64,000 bases of DNA from Pseudomonas oryzihabitans. GTDB lineage: Bacteria; Pseudomonadota; Gammaproteobacteria; Pseudomonadales; Pseudomonadaceae. Below the pieces are notes generated by a model that was given only the letters and a program-made list of their open reading frames with translations, was not told where the DNA came from and did no database searches. The position numbers and the translations under genes are program-made. The stretch is taken from assembly GCF_007665395.1 (NCBI RefSeq), contig NZ_VDND01000002.1:434001-498000 (forward strand), written 5' to 3'. Below, in pieces: positions 17,829 through 27,262 of this stretch. How positions within the stretch are numbered: position 1 is the first letter of the stretch; each line of letters starts with the position of its first letter.

Positions 17829-20800
17829 CGCGCGTCGCTCCGCCGCAGCCGTCGGCCCAGCCGCTCGCCGAGGCTATCGAAGGCCAGGTAGATCACCGGC
17901 GTGGTGTAGAGCGTCAGCACCTGGCTGACCAGCAAGCCACCGACGATCACCAGGCCCAGCGGCCGGCGCAGCTCGGCGCCGGAGCCGCTGGCGAACATCA
18001 GCGGCAGGGCGCCGAGCAGGGCGGCCATGGTAGTCATCAGGATGGGTCTCAGGCGCAGCAGGCAGGCGCGGTGGATGGCCTCGCGCGGCGCCAGGTGCAA
18101 CTGCTGGCGGCCCTCCAGGGCGAAGTCCACCATCATGATGGCGTTCTTCTTGACGATGCCGATCAGCAGCACCACCCCGATCAGGGCGATCAGGGTGAAT
18201 TCGGTACCCGTCAGCAGCAGGAGCAGCAGGGCGCCGATGGCCGCCGAGGGCAGGGTGGAGAGGATGGTCACCGGGTGGATGAAGCTCTCGTAGAGTACCC
18301 CCAGCACGATGTACATCACCACCACCGCCGCCAGGATCAGCCACAGGGTGTTGCCGGCCGCCTGCTGGAAGGCCTGGGCCGCGCCCTGGTACCTGAGGGT
18401 GACGCTGCTCGGCGCCTGGGCCTCTTGCATGGCTTGGGCGATGGCCTGCTGGGCCTGCTCCAGGGAATGGCCCTCGGCCAGGTTGAAGGACACCGTCACC
18501 GCCGGGAACTGGCCCAGGCGCGTCAGCGCCAGGGCGCCGGGCCGCTGCTCGATGCGGGCGATATCGGTGAGGCGCACCAGGCTCTTGGGACTGCTTGTGC
18601 TGGTGGTGACGCCGCTGCTCGTCGTGGTGCCGCTGCCACTGGTGGTCGAGGTCGTCGCCGGCGCCAGGTAGATATCGCCGAAGGCCGCCGCGGTCTGTTG
18701 GAAGGCGCCGGGTACCTGCAGCACCACGCGGTACTGGTTGGCCTGGGTGAAGATGGTGGAGATCAGCCGTTGGCCGAAGGCGTTGTACAGCGCCGTGTCG
18801 ACGTCGGCGGCGGTGATGCCGAAGCGCGCGGCGGCCGCGCGATCCAGTTCCACCTGGGCGGTGAGGCCCTGGTCCTGCAGGTCGTCGAGCACGTCGCGCA
18901 GCTCGGGGCGTGCCTGCAGGCGCTGCATCAGCGGCGGCAACAGGGCGGCCAGCTTGGTGCCATCGGCATCGTCCAGGGTGAACTGGTACTGGCTGGGGGT
19001 GAGCTGGTCGTCCACCGTCAGTTCCTGGCTGGCAACCAGGTCCAGGCGGATGCCGGCGACCTCCGCCGCGGCCTGCTTGAGGCGCTGGATGACGGCCGGG
19101 GCCCGCTCGCTGCGTTGCTCGAACGCCTTGAGCTGGATCTGCAGGCGACCCTGGTTGAGGGTGGCGTTGGTGCCGTCCACGCCGATGCTGGAGGTGACCG
19201 TCGCCACCGCCGGATCGGCCAGCACCCGTTGCACCACCGCCTGCTGGCGGCGGGCCATGGCGTCGAAGGAGACGTCCTGGGAGGCACGGGTGAAGCCGAC
19301 GATCAGGCCGGTGTCCTCGCTGGGGAAGAAGCCCTTGGGCACCAGCAGATAGAGCAGGGCGGTCAGCGCCACGGTCGCCACGGCCACCAGCAGGGTCAGC
19401 CGCGGATGGTCCAGCACCACGCCCAGGGTGCGGTCGTAGCCGGCTACCAGGCGCTCGAATTGCCGCTCGCCCCAGCGCGCGAAGCGCCCCTGGCGTTCCA
19501 GCGGCACGTGCCGCAGCAACTGGCCGCAGAGCATCGGGGTGAGGGTCAGGGAGACGAACAGGGAGACCAGGATGGCCACCGCCAGGGTGATGGCGAATTC
19601 GCGGAACAGCCGGCCCACCACGTCGCCCATGAACAGCAGCGGGATCAGCACGGCGATCAGCGAGAAGGTCAGGGAGATGAGGGTGAAGCCGATCTCCCGC
19701 GAGCCGCGCAGCGTCGCCTGCAGCGGTGGCTCGCCATCCTCCAGGTGCCGGGCGATGTTCTCCACCACTACGATGGCATCGTCGATGACGAAGCCGGTGG
19801 CGATGGTCAGGGCCATCAGCGTCAGGTTGTTCAGCGAGAAGCCGGCCAGGTACATGACGCCGAAGGTACCCACCAGCGACAGCGGCACCGCCAGGCTGGG
19901 AATCAGGGTGGCGGTGAGGTTGCGCAGGAACAGGAAAGTCACCATCACCACTAGGGCGATGGACAGCAGCAACTCGAACTGCACGTCCGCAAGCGAGGCG
20001 CGGATGGTCTGGGTGCGGTCGGCCAGCACCGTCAGCTGCACGCTGTCCGGCAGCGCCGCGCGCAGCTTGGGCAATTGCGCCTGGATGGCGTCGACCACAC
20101 CGATGACGTTGGCCCCCGGTTGGCGCTGGATGTTGATGACGATGGCCGGACGGCCATTGGCGGTGGCCTGCAGGTAGGCGTTTTCCGGCGCCTCGCGGGT
20201 GGTGGCGACGTCCTTGAGCCGCAAGGCCGCGCCGTTTTCATAGGTGAGCACCAGGTCGCCGTACTCGGCGGCGCTGCGCAACTGGTCGTTGGCGTCGATG
20301 GTGATGGAATGGTCGGGGCCGTCGAAGCCGCCCTTGGAGCCGTTGACGTTGGCGGCGTTGACCACTGTGTAGACGTCTTCCAGGGTCAGCCCGTGGGCGG
20401 CCAGGGCCTTGGGGTTGGCGTCGATGCGCACCGCCGGCTGCTGGCCGCCGGCCAGGGTCACCAGGCCGACCCCGGAAATCTGCGCCAGCTTCAGCGCCAG
20501 GCGGGTGTTGACCAGGTCCTGCACCTGGGTCAGCGGCAGGCTGTCCGAGGTGGCGGCCAGGGTCAGCACCGGGGCGTCGGCCGGATTGACCTTCTTGTAG
20601 GTGGGCGGGTTGGGCAGGTCGCTCGGCAGGTAGCTGTTGGCGGCGTTGATCGCGGCCTGCACCTCCTGCTCGGCGACGTCCAGCGACAGGCTGAGGTCGA
20701 ACTTCAGGGTGATCACCGAAGCCCCGGCCGAGCTGGTGGAATACTGCTGCGCAAGGCCGGCCATCTGCCCGAGCTGGCGCTCCAGCGGGGCGGTCACCGC

Positions 20801-20983
20801 GGTGGCCAGCACCTTGGCGCTGGCGCCAGGATAGAGGGTGGTGACCTGGATGATCGGATAGTCCACCTCCGGCAGCGCCGAGATGGCCAGCAGGCGATAG
20901 CCCAGGATGCCGGCGAACAGCACCGCCACCATCAGCAGCACCGTGGCCACCGGCCGCTGGATGAACAGCCGTGACGGATTCAT
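17825..20983 (-). CDS. muxB: RND efflux permease, first subunit (MuxB/MdtB-like)
   Basis: A 1052-residue RND permease with the same architecture as the neighbour: [20 protein letters not shown] start, [15 protein letters not shown] proton-relay helix and repeated [20 protein letters not shown] block. It overlaps muxA and muxC by four bases on each side. Unusual is a low-complexity Ser/Thr/Gly stretch at about residues 775-799 (plus coordinates 18589-18662), between FGDIYLAPA and [12 protein letters not shown], inside the second periplasmic region; typical MdtB-like proteins have only a short loop there. Confidence 0.9.
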   Translation of the reverse strand: MNPSRLFIQRPVATVLLMVAVLFAGILGYRLLAISALPEVDYPIIQVTTLYPGASAKVLATAVTAPLERQLGQMAGLAQQYSTSSAGASVITLKFDLSLSLDVAEQEVQAAINAANSYLPSDLPNPPTYKKVNPADAPVLTLAATSDSLPLTQVQDLVNTRLALKLAQISGVGLVTLAGGQQPAVRIDANPKALAAHGLTLEDVYTVVNAANVNGSKGGFDGPDHSITIDANDQLRSAAEYGDLVLTYENGAALRLKDVATTREAPENAYLQATANGRPAIVINIQRQPGANVIGVVDAIQAQLPKLRAALPDSVQLTVLADRTQTIRASLADVQFELLLSIALVVMVTFLFLRNLTATLIPSLAVPLSLVGTFGVMYLAGFSLNNLTLMALTIATGFVIDDAIVVVENIARHLEDGEPPLQATLRGSREIGFTLISLTFSLIAVLIPLLFMGDVVGRLFREFAITLAVAILVSLFVSLTLTPMLCGQLLRHVPLERQGRFARWGERQFERLVAGYDRTLGVVLDHPRLTLLVAVATVALTALLYLLVPKGFFPSEDTGLIVGFTRASQDVSFDAMARRQQAVVQRVLADPAVATVTSSIGVDGTNATLNQGRLQIQLKAFEQRSERAPAVIQRLKQAAAEVAGIRLDLVASQELTVDDQLTPSQYQFTLDDADGTKLAALLPPLMQRLQARPELRDVLDDLQDQGLTAQVELDRAAAARFGITAADVDTALYNAFGQRLISTIFTQANQYRVVLQVPGAFQQTAAAFGDIYLAPATTSTTSGSGTTTSSGVTTSTSSPKSLVRLTDIARIEQRPGALALTRLGQFPAVTVSFNLAEGHSLEQAQQAIAQAMQEAQAPSSVTLRYQGAAQAFQQAAGNTLWLILAAVVVMYIVLGVLYESFIHPVTILSTLPSAAIGALLLLLLTGTEFTLIALIGVVLLIGIVKKNAIMMVDFALEGRQQLHLAPREAIHRACLLRLRPILMTTMAALLGALPLMFASGSGAELRRPLGLVIVGGLLVSQVLTLYTTPVIYLAFDSLGERLGRRLRRSDAR
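18589..18662 (-). other. Ser/Thr/Gly-rich insertion within the MuxB-like permease
   Basis: About 25 codons rich in Thr, Ser and Gly (segments [14 protein letters not shown] and VTTSTSS) in the second large periplasmic loop. It is in frame and GC-rich like the rest of the gene. Low-complexity linkers of this kind are rare in RND permeases. Confidence 0.7.
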
Positions 20984-22170
20984 CGACTGGCGTCCGCCGC
21001 CGGGGTGGCTTCCACCCGCACCTGGGCGCCGTCGCGCAGGTGGTCTATGCCGCGGGTGACGACCCGCTCGTCACCCTGCAACCCCTGGGTGATGGCCACC
21101 CGGTCGCCCAGCGCCGGCCCCGGGGTCACGCCGCGCCGCTCGACCTTGTCCTCGGTCCCTACCACATAGACGAAGCTGCCGTCGCTGCCCAGCTGCACCG
21201 CGGCGGCGGGCACCACCACGGCGTTCTTCAGGGTGTCGGTCTGCAGGCGCACGTTGACGAACTGGTTCGGATAGAGCTTCTCGTCCGGATTGGCGAAGAC
21301 CGCCTTGAGCTTGATGCTGCCGGTGGCCGTGTCGATCTCGTTGCTGATGAATTTCAGGCTGCCCGCGGCCAGGGAAGTACTGCCCAACTGATCCAGGGCG
21401 GTCACCCCCAGCCCCTGGCCCTGGCGGACCTTGGGCAGCAGACTGGCCAGCGTCGCCTGGGGCAGGCTGAAGGTCACCGCGATGGGATCGGTCTGGGTGA
21501 TGCTGACGATGCCGGTGGTGTCACCGGCGGCCAGGTAGTTGCCGGCATCGACCAGGCGCAGCCCGGCATAGCCGGCGATCGGCGAGACGATGCGGGCGTA
21601 CTGCAGGTTCAGCTGGGCGGCGGCGATCTGCGCCTGGTCCGCCTGCACCGCCCCCTGGTACTGGCCTACGGTGGCGACCTGGGTGTCCAGCTCCTGCTTG
21701 GCCAGGGAGTCCTTGGCCACCAGGCGCCGATAGCGCTCCAGCGTCAACTGGGCGCTCTTGAGTTGCGCCTGGTTCTGCGCCAGGTCGCCACGGTACTGGT
21801 CGAGGGTGGCCTGGTAGGGCCGCGGATCGATCTGCGCCAGCAACTGACCCTGCTTCACCCGCTGGCCTTCGGTGAAGAACACCTGCTCCAGCTGGCCGGC
21901 GACCCGGGTGGTCACCGTGACGCTGGCATTGGCCACCACGGTGCCCAGGGCGGTGAGGGTGACCGGCACGTCGGCATGCCCGGCCTGGGCCACCGCTACC
22001 GTGATGGCTTGCCCCGCGCCCGCGCCCGCGGCCCCGGCCCAGGCGTGATCGCCATGGCCGCCATGGGCGGCGCTGCCGGTGTCGGTCGCGCGCCCATGCA
22101 GCTTCAGACCCAGCGCCAGGGCGACGCCGGCCAGGACGATAACGACGAGAATACGGGTTTTCCTGCTCAT
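20980..22170 (-). CDS. muxA: RND periplasmic adaptor (membrane fusion protein)
   Basis: A 396-residue HlyD-family adaptor: N-terminal signal anchor ([16 protein letters not shown]), biotinyl-lipoyl halves flanking an alpha-hairpin ([51 protein letters not shown]), beta-barrel ([36 protein letters not shown]) and membrane-proximal domain. The linker contains a Gly/Ala-rich run. It is the first gene of the pump operon and overlaps muxB by four bases. It resembles MdtA/MuxA, the adaptor that joins the permease pair to the outer-membrane channel. Confidence 0.9.
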   Translation of the reverse strand: MSRKTRILVVIVLAGVALALGLKLHGRATDTGSAAHGGHGDHAWAGAAGAGAGQAITVAVAQAGHADVPVTLTALGTVVANASVTVTTRVAGQLEQVFFTEGQRVKQGQLLAQIDPRPYQATLDQYRGDLAQNQAQLKSAQLTLERYRRLVAKDSLAKQELDTQVATVGQYQGAVQADQAQIAAAQLNLQYARIVSPIAGYAGLRLVDAGNYLAAGDTTGIVSITQTDPIAVTFSLPQATLASLLPKVRQGQGLGVTALDQLGSTSLAAGSLKFISNEIDTATGSIKLKAVFANPDEKLYPNQFVNVRLQTDTLKNAVVVPAAAVQLGSDGSFVYVVGTEDKVERRGVTPGPALGDRVAITQGLQGDERVVTRGIDHLRDGAQVRVEATPAADASR

Positions 22171-22258
22171 GCCTGCCAGACCTGACTACGATGGGCTCAG
22201 GCTGCGGGGCAAATGTGCAGGAAATATGGAAGGGGCCCACACTAGGTTTGCACTTCTC

Positions 22259-22278
22259 ATCGCGGCCATGGCCGCGAT
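22259..22278. repeat. 20-bp perfect palindrome (REP-like core) upstream of muxA
   Basis: ATCGCGGCCATGGCCGCGAT reads identically on both strands and lies ~90 bases upstream of the muxA start. The same GGCCATGGCC/ATGGCCGCGATCAG motif recurs at about 22483-22504, typical of intergenic REP-like elements in Pseudomonas. Confidence 0.6.
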
Positions 22279-22283
22279 AAACC

Positions 22284-22373
22284 GTAGGTTGGGTTGAGAC
22301 GGCTCCATCGTCGAAGCCCAACAGTGCCGGCCCCGAGGCGATGTTGGGCTTCGCTGCGCTCAACCCAACCTAC
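22284..22373. repeat. Dispersed palindromic repeat, single copy
   Basis: Outer arms GTAGGTTGGGTTGAG and CTCAACCCAACCTAC are perfectly complementary; inner arms TCGAAGCCCAACA and TGTTGGGCTTCG form a second stem. The same element occurs at 33549-33642 and four times in tandem at 27263-27687. It lies between muxA and yghU, outside genes. Confidence 0.85.
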
Positions 22374-22381
22374 GGCGGCCC

Positions 22382-22445
22382 GTAGGAGCGGCCGCATCGG
22401 AGGACCGCCATGGCCGTGATTCGCGATCAAGACAGTTGCTCCTAC
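22382..22445. repeat. REP-like element bounded by GTAGGAGC / GCTCCTAC
   Basis: Perfect 8-base terminal inverted arms enclose a 48-base centre containing GGCC and CATGGCC motifs. The form is that of common Pseudomonas intergenic REP elements. Together with the neighbouring palindromes it fills the 366-bp gap between muxA and the GST gene, which contains no gene that I can see. Confidence 0.6.
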
Positions 22446-22536
22446 AAAAGCATCACCCGCTGTAGGAACGTTCGCTACGGCGCACCGGCATGGCCGCGAT
22501 CAGCGAAGCCCAACGGCCCCGCTGCTTTCTGTGGAG

Positions 22537-23370
22537 TCAGTCCAGATCCGCCGCCGAATGCCGCTCGGCCAACTGTTCGCCCGGCTCACCCCAGGTGCGA
22601 TTCACCCGGCGCCCGCGCTGCACCGCCGGCCGCGCGGCGATGGCCTTGGCCCAGCGCTGCACGTGGGTGTAGTCCTGCACCGAGAGGAATTCCGCCGCGT
22701 TGTACAGCTGCCCCAGCGCCAGGTTGCCGTACCAGCTCCAGATGGCGATGTCGGCGATGCCGTAGTCCGCGCCGGCCACATAGGGGCGCTCGGCCAGCAG
22801 GCGGTCGAGCACGTCCAGCTGGCGCTTGGTCTCCATGGCGTAGCGGTTGATCGGGTATTCGAGCTTGTCCGGCGCATAGGCATAGAAATGCCCGAAGCCG
22901 CCGCCGACGAAGGGCGCCGAGCCCATCTGCCAGAACAGCCAGTTCAGCGTCTCGGTACGACCGGCGTGATCCTTCGGGATGAAGGCGCCGAAGCTGTCGG
23001 CGAGATAGAGCAGGATGGCGCCGGACTCGAACACCCGCAGCGGCTCGGCGCCCCGGCGATCCACCAGGGCGGGGATCTTGGAATTCGGGTTGATCTCGAC
23101 GAAGCCGCTGGAGAACTGCTCGCCCTCGCCGATGCGGATCAGCCAGGCATCGTATTCGGCATCCTGGTGCCCCAGGGCCAGCAGCTCCTCCAGCAGGATG
23201 GTGACCTTCATGCCGTTGGGCGTGCCCAGGGAATAGAGCTGGAAGGGATGCTCGCCGACCGGCAGTGACTGGTCGTGGGTGGGGCCGGCGACGGGCCGGT
23301 TGATGCTGGCGAAGTTTCCGCCGGAGGTGGTGGGCGTCCAGACGCGGGGGGGAGTGTAGGAGTCGGTCAT
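22537..23370 (-). CDS. yghU: YghU-type glutathione S-transferase / disulfide reductase
   Basis: A 277-residue GST of the Nu class. The N-terminal extension (YTPPRVWTPTTSGGNFASIN) and the thioredoxin-fold segment LYSLGTPNGMKVTILLEELL, with NPNSKIPAL and VFESGAILLYLA (glutathione-binding), match E. coli YghU, which binds two glutathiones and shows disulfide reductase and peroxidase activity. The ATG at 23370 was taken rather than a GTG 24 bases upstream. Single gene, transcribed toward muxA; a detoxification role is probable. Confidence 0.88.
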   Translation of the reverse strand: MTDSYTPPRVWTPTTSGGNFASINRPVAGPTHDQSLPVGEHPFQLYSLGTPNGMKVTILLEELLALGHQDAEYDAWLIRIGEGEQFSSGFVEINPNSKIPALVDRRGAEPLRVFESGAILLYLADSFGAFIPKDHAGRTETLNWLFWQMGSAPFVGGGFGHFYAYAPDKLEYPINRYAMETKRQLDVLDRLLAERPYVAGADYGIADIAIWSWYGNLALGQLYNAAEFLSVQDYTHVQRWAKAIAARPAVQRGRRVNRTWGEPGEQLAERHSAADLD

Positions 23371-23545
23371 GGTGTCACGGTCCTCGATCGGCACGGGTTG
23401 GTAGTTCGATCATAACCGAACTTTGCCATGCCGCTGTCGAACGGCGCTCACGCCTTGGGGCAAATGGGAAATCTCCGAGGCACCGCCCGGGCCGGATGGG
23501 CGTTCAGGCGCCTGCGTCAGGGCGAGGCGAAGGCCCGGCGCCAGC

Positions 23546-24448
23546 TCAGGCGTTCTGCTCGGTCAGCCGCTGGGCCGTGAGGGCGCGGTACTGGCGCGGG
23601 GTCATGCCCTTGAGCTGATGGAAGCGCCGATTGAAGTTGGAGATGTTGTTGAAGCCGGCCTCGAAGCAGATGTCGGTCACCGGTCGGCGGCTGTGGGACA
23701 GCAACTCGCAGGCCTTGCTGATGCGCAGGCTGTTGACGAACTCGACGAAGGTCCGGCCCGTGGCCTGGCGGAAGAAGCGCGAGAAGTAGGTGGGTGTCAT
23801 ACCCAGGTGCTCGGCCACTTCCTCCTGGGTGAGATCGCGCTGGTAATGATCGAAGATGAAGTTCACGGTCCGGTTGGTCCGGTCCACGGCCTGCTCGCTG
23901 GCGGTACCCGGCTCGACGGCGCCGGACAGCAACTGGTAACGCTCCGAAGTGGCCAGCGCCTCCATCAGCACCAGGAAGTGGCCGAGGCGCGTGGCGCCGC
24001 CGCTTTCGGAAATGTGCTGCAGCAGCTGCTCGGCCCGCACGATCAGTTGCGGGTCGTGGAATTCGATACCATAGCGGGCCCGCTCCAGCAGGGGCGCGAG
24101 GCCGCTGAGCTCGGGGAAGACCGCGGTGGCGTTGTCGACCGTCTCATCGGTGAAGTTGACCAGCATGTCGCGCTTGGCCACCACCTCGCCTTCGGCGATG
24201 CGGCTGATCCAGTTGTGCGGCAGGTGCGGCCCGGTGAGGAACAGGCTGCCCGGATAGAAGTTGCCGATGTAGTCGCCGATGAAGGCGGTACCCGAGCTGG
24301 CCACGATCAGGTGCAGCTCGTATTCCTTGTGGAAATGCCAGCGCACCAGCGGGCAGGGGAAGCCGTGCTCCCGGTAGATCACCGAGTGCCCGCTCAGGTC
24401 CTCCATCAACTCGTAGGAGGGATTGTTCTTGCGCAAGGCTTGACTCAT
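23546..24448 (-). CDS. AraC-family transcriptional regulator (cupin N-domain)
   Basis: A 300-residue regulator. The N-terminal cupin-like sensing domain has CPLVRWHFHKEYELHLIV and GSLFLTGPHLPHNW; the C-terminal double helix-turn-helix contains LTQEEVAEHLGMTPTYFSRFFRQATG and ITDICFEAGFNNISNFNRRFHQLKGMTPRQYR-like sequence. This layout resembles the polyol regulator MtlR, but no sugar-transport genes are adjacent, so its target is unknown. It sits 66 bases downstream of the GNAT/C39 gene on the same strand. Confidence 0.82.
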   Translation of the reverse strand: MSQALRKNNPSYELMEDLSGHSVIYREHGFPCPLVRWHFHKEYELHLIVASSGTAFIGDYIGNFYPGSLFLTGPHLPHNWISRIAEGEVVAKRDMLVNFTDETVDNATAVFPELSGLAPLLERARYGIEFHDPQLIVRAEQLLQHISESGGATRLGHFLVLMEALATSERYQLLSGAVEPGTASEQAVDRTNRTVNFIFDHYQRDLTQEEVAEHLGMTPTYFSRFFRQATGRTFVEFVNSLRISKACELLSHSRRPVTDICFEAGFNNISNFNRRFHQLKGMTPRQYRALTAQRLTEQNA

Positions 24449-24514
24449 GGACCGCCCCGTCGTTGTTCTTGATCTTGATCCTGGCCCTGTTGGACGTCCT
24501 GCGCAACCCTGGGT

Positions 24515-25609
24515 TCAGCCAGCGCGCAGGATTACCGCCGCACGCAGTTTGCCGCGGCCGAAACGGCTCATTTTGTCGAATTCGGCGTGGGATACCGGGA
24601 TGTGCTGGCAGTCCAGTTCCCGGCGATGCTGGCTGTGGTCCACGTCTGGGTCGTGCAGGTAGACGAAGTCCTCGTCGCAGTCGGTGACCAGCACCCAGTG
24701 CGGGCCCTTGGCCTTGGTCAGGCGGAAGGAGCTGATCAGCACCAGTGGAAAGGCCCCTTCGGCGACCCAGGCGGCCACGTCCAGGCGGGTGCGGTAGAGG
24801 CGCTCGATGGGCAGCTGCTTGATCTCGGCGCTGAAATCCTCGTGCACCAGGCGCATGACTTCCTTCTTCTCCTCGCTGCGTACCCCGTCGAGGAACAGCG
24901 GGCCGCGGGTGTTGACCTGCAGCGTCACCTTGAAGCCACGGCGCTGGGCGGCCAGGGCCAGGCCATGGGGGCCGCAGCCCCCATGCCCGGCGGTCATGAA
25001 GATGGTGGTGGCTTCCCGCCACAGCCGCAGCTCCTCGCGGCGCTCCAGGGCACGGCCGGGTTGCAGCGCCCCCATGGCCATCAGCAGGCTGGCCGGGCCG
25101 CAGGTGAAGTCGGTGGTCTGGCGATAGAAGGGCACCGGACGGGCCTGGCCCTCGCGCGGCTGGCGAATGCGTTTCTCGAAGCGCAACGCCTGGCTATGAT
25201 CCTCGTAGTAGTCCTCCACCGTGGCGAAGGGCAGATAGCCGTTGCGCTCGTAGAGGGCGATGGCCGCCGCGTTGTCCGGCCTGACCTCCAGCCGCAGATA
25301 GGCGCAGTCGCGTTCCAGCGCCTCGGCTTCGGCGGCTTCCAGCAGCCGCTGGCCCAGGCGATGGCCGCGGGCGGCAGGGTCGACGGCGATGGAATAGAGG
25401 CGGGCGAGGGAGGTGTTCTGGTGGAACAGCACCAGGGCATAGCCGGCCACCCGGGCGCCGTCTTCGGCGAGGATCAGCACCGCGTTCGCCCGGGTGAGCA
25501 TCCAGTGGAAATTGCGCCGGGAAAGGCGGTCATAGCTGAAGCAGCGGGCTTCCAGATCGACCAGTGCCGCCAGATCGTCCAGCCCGGCGGGCCTGAGCAT
25601 GAAACTCAT
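24515..25609 (-). CDS. GNAT acetyltransferase fused to C39-like cysteine peptidase
   Basis: A 364-residue fusion. Residues 1-150 form a RimI-like GNAT domain with the acetyl-CoA loop RGHRLGQRLL (81-90) and ALYERNGYLPF. Residues ~155-364 are a peptidase C39-like/papain-fold domain (DUF3335-like): Cys170 in DFTCGPASLLMAM, His304 in KGPHWVLVTD and Asp320 in VYLHDPD form a complete catalytic triad. It is divergent from the RimK-like ligase gene with a 139-bp shared region; this pairing is recurrent in proteobacteria and suggests synthesis, N-acetylation and trimming of a peptide or peptide tag. The substrate is unknown. Confidence 0.85.
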   Translation of the reverse strand: MSFMLRPAGLDDLAALVDLEARCFSYDRLSRRNFHWMLTRANAVLILAEDGARVAGYALVLFHQNTSLARLYSIAVDPAARGHRLGQRLLEAAEAEALERDCAYLRLEVRPDNAAAIALYERNGYLPFATVEDYYEDHSQALRFEKRIRQPREGQARPVPFYRQTTDFTCGPASLLMAMGALQPGRALERREELRLWREATTIFMTAGHGGCGPHGLALAAQRRGFKVTLQVNTRGPLFLDGVRSEEKKEVMRLVHEDFSAEIKQLPIERLYRTRLDVAAWVAEGAFPLVLISSFRLTKAKGPHWVLVTDCDEDFVYLHDPDVDHSQHRRELDCQHIPVSHAEFDKMSRFGRGKLRAAVILRAG

Positions 25610-25649
25610 CGCGAAGGATTCTCCTGGAGCGGGGCGGGCAGCCTGCCAT

Positions 25650-25666
25650 GGTTAAGCAACGGTTAA
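25650..25666. promoter_or_regulatory. Direct repeat GGTTAA-N5-GGTTAA between divergent genes
   Basis: Two identical hexamers 11 bases apart (one helical turn) lie in the 139-bp region between the GNAT/C39 and RimK-like genes, about 40 bases upstream of the GNAT/C39 start. They could be a regulator site or part of a promoter; no more can be said. Confidence 0.3.
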
Positions 25667-25748
25667 TAGCGCCCGCGGTACAACATTTGGAGTGGTCCGG
25701 CGGCATGCAGGTTTCCGTCGGGACCGCGCCCCGCACCGAGGAGGTCCA

Positions 25749-27242
25749 GTGAGCAAGCTGTATATCGTCGTGGAACGCAAGGAAGACTGGTCGTCCTACT
25801 ATCCCAGCGAAGACGTCATCACCGCCCAGGAATACCTGGAGCAATCCAATGAGCAGGACAACGGCAAGCGCGTCCAGGTCATCAACCTCTGCCGCAGCCA
25901 GAAGTACCTTGGCCACGGCTACTACTGCTCGCTGCTGGCCGAGGCCCGCGGGCACAAGGTCATCCCGTCGGTCCGTACCATCAGCGAACTGGCGCGCAAG
26001 TCGCTCTATGGCCTGGCGCTGGAAGATCTCGACAAGCTGCTGACCAAGGCGCTGGCCGGCCATCCCTACGGCAGCGCCGATGGCTTCACCCTGACGCTCT
26101 ATTTCGGCAATACCGACATCGCGCCGCTGCAGGACCTGGCGCGGCAGGTGTTCGAGGCCTTTCCCTGTCCACTACTGCTGGTGGAATTCCGCCGCGACCG
26201 CGCCGGCTGGCACATCGGCGGCCTCAAGCTGGGCAGCATCCACAAGCTGCACGAACAGCAGGAAGACCTCTTCGCCAATGCCCTCGACGGCTTCAGCCGG
26301 CGCGTCTGGCTCAAGCCCGGGCGGCGCGAGAAATACCGCTTCGACCTGGCCATCCTGCACGACCCCAAGGAAGCCTTCCCGCCGTCCGATGCCAAGGCGC
26401 TGAAGAACTTCGTGCGGGTCGGCAAGCACCTGGGGCTCGATGTCGAGCTGATCGAGAAGAAGGATTACGCGCGGCTGGGCGAATTCGACGCCCTGTTCAT
26501 CCGCGAGACCACCGCCATCGACCATCACACCTATCGCTTCGCCAAGAAGGCCGAAAGCGAAGGCCTGGTGGTGATGGACGATCCGCGTTCCATCCTCAGG
26601 TGCACCAACAAGGTCTACCTGGCCGACCTGCTGCGCGCCCACAAGCTGGACATGCCGGCCACCGAGATCCTCTACAAGGACAACCCCGCCCAGCTCGAGG
26701 GGATTGGCGAGCGCCTGGGCTTTCCACTGGTGCTGAAGATCCCCGATGGCTCCTTCTCCCGCGGCGTGATCAAGGTCGAGGATCAGGATCAGCTACGCAA
26801 GGCCAGCGCCGAATTGTTCGAGCGCTCGGTACTGCTGCTGGCCCAGGAATTCTTCTACACCGAATACGACTGGCGTATCGGCGTGCTCAACCAGGAGCCG
26901 ATCTTCGCCTGCCAGTACTTCATGTCCAAGGGCCACTGGCAGATCTACGACCACAGTGCCAGCGCCACCGAGGTCAGCGGCGATTTCCGCACCCTGGCGG
27001 TCCAGGACGCCCCCCACGCCGTGGTGGAGCTGGCGGTCCGCACCGCCAACCTGATCGGCGACGGCCTCTATGGCGTGGATCTGAAACAGGCGGGCGACAA
27101 GCTGGCGGTGATCGAGGTGAACGACAACCCCAACATCGACTGCGGCGTGGAAGACGTGGTGCTCAAGGACGATCTCTACGCCCTGGTACTGGAGGAGTTC
27201 ATCCGGCGCCTGGAATCCCAGCGCGGCGGCCAGCCCTGGTAA
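25749..27242 (+). CDS. RimK-like ATP-grasp peptide ligase with RLAN domain
   Basis: A 497-residue protein. The N-terminal half (MSKLYIVVERKEDWSSYYPS; QVINLCRSQKYLGHGYYCSLLAE) matches the RLAN domain that precedes some RimK-type ligases; the C-terminal half is an ATP-grasp fold (CTNKVYLADLLRAHKLDMP, LVLKIPDGSFSRGVIKV, LLLAQEFFYTEYDWRIGVL, and the Mg-binding VIEVNDNPNIDCG near residue 455). Such enzymes add amino acids, often glutamate, to proteins or peptides. The GTG start has GAGG 4 bases upstream. The divergent GNAT/C39 gene is the probable functional partner; target unknown. Confidence 0.87.
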   Translation: MSKLYIVVERKEDWSSYYPSEDVITAQEYLEQSNEQDNGKRVQVINLCRSQKYLGHGYYCSLLAEARGHKVIPSVRTISELARKSLYGLALEDLDKLLTKALAGHPYGSADGFTLTLYFGNTDIAPLQDLARQVFEAFPCPLLLVEFRRDRAGWHIGGLKLGSIHKLHEQQEDLFANALDGFSRRVWLKPGRREKYRFDLAILHDPKEAFPPSDAKALKNFVRVGKHLGLDVELIEKKDYARLGEFDALFIRETTAIDHHTYRFAKKAESEGLVVMDDPRSILRCTNKVYLADLLRAHKLDMPATEILYKDNPAQLEGIGERLGFPLVLKIPDGSFSRGVIKVEDQDQLRKASAELFERSVLLLAQEFFYTEYDWRIGVLNQEPIFACQYFMSKGHWQIYDHSASATEVSGDFRTLAVQDAPHAVVELAVRTANLIGDGLYGVDLKQAGDKLAVIEVNDNPNIDCGVEDVVLKDDLYALVLEEFIRRLESQRGGQPW

Positions 27243-27262
27243 CGCGCCAGGGTCGTGAAAAC

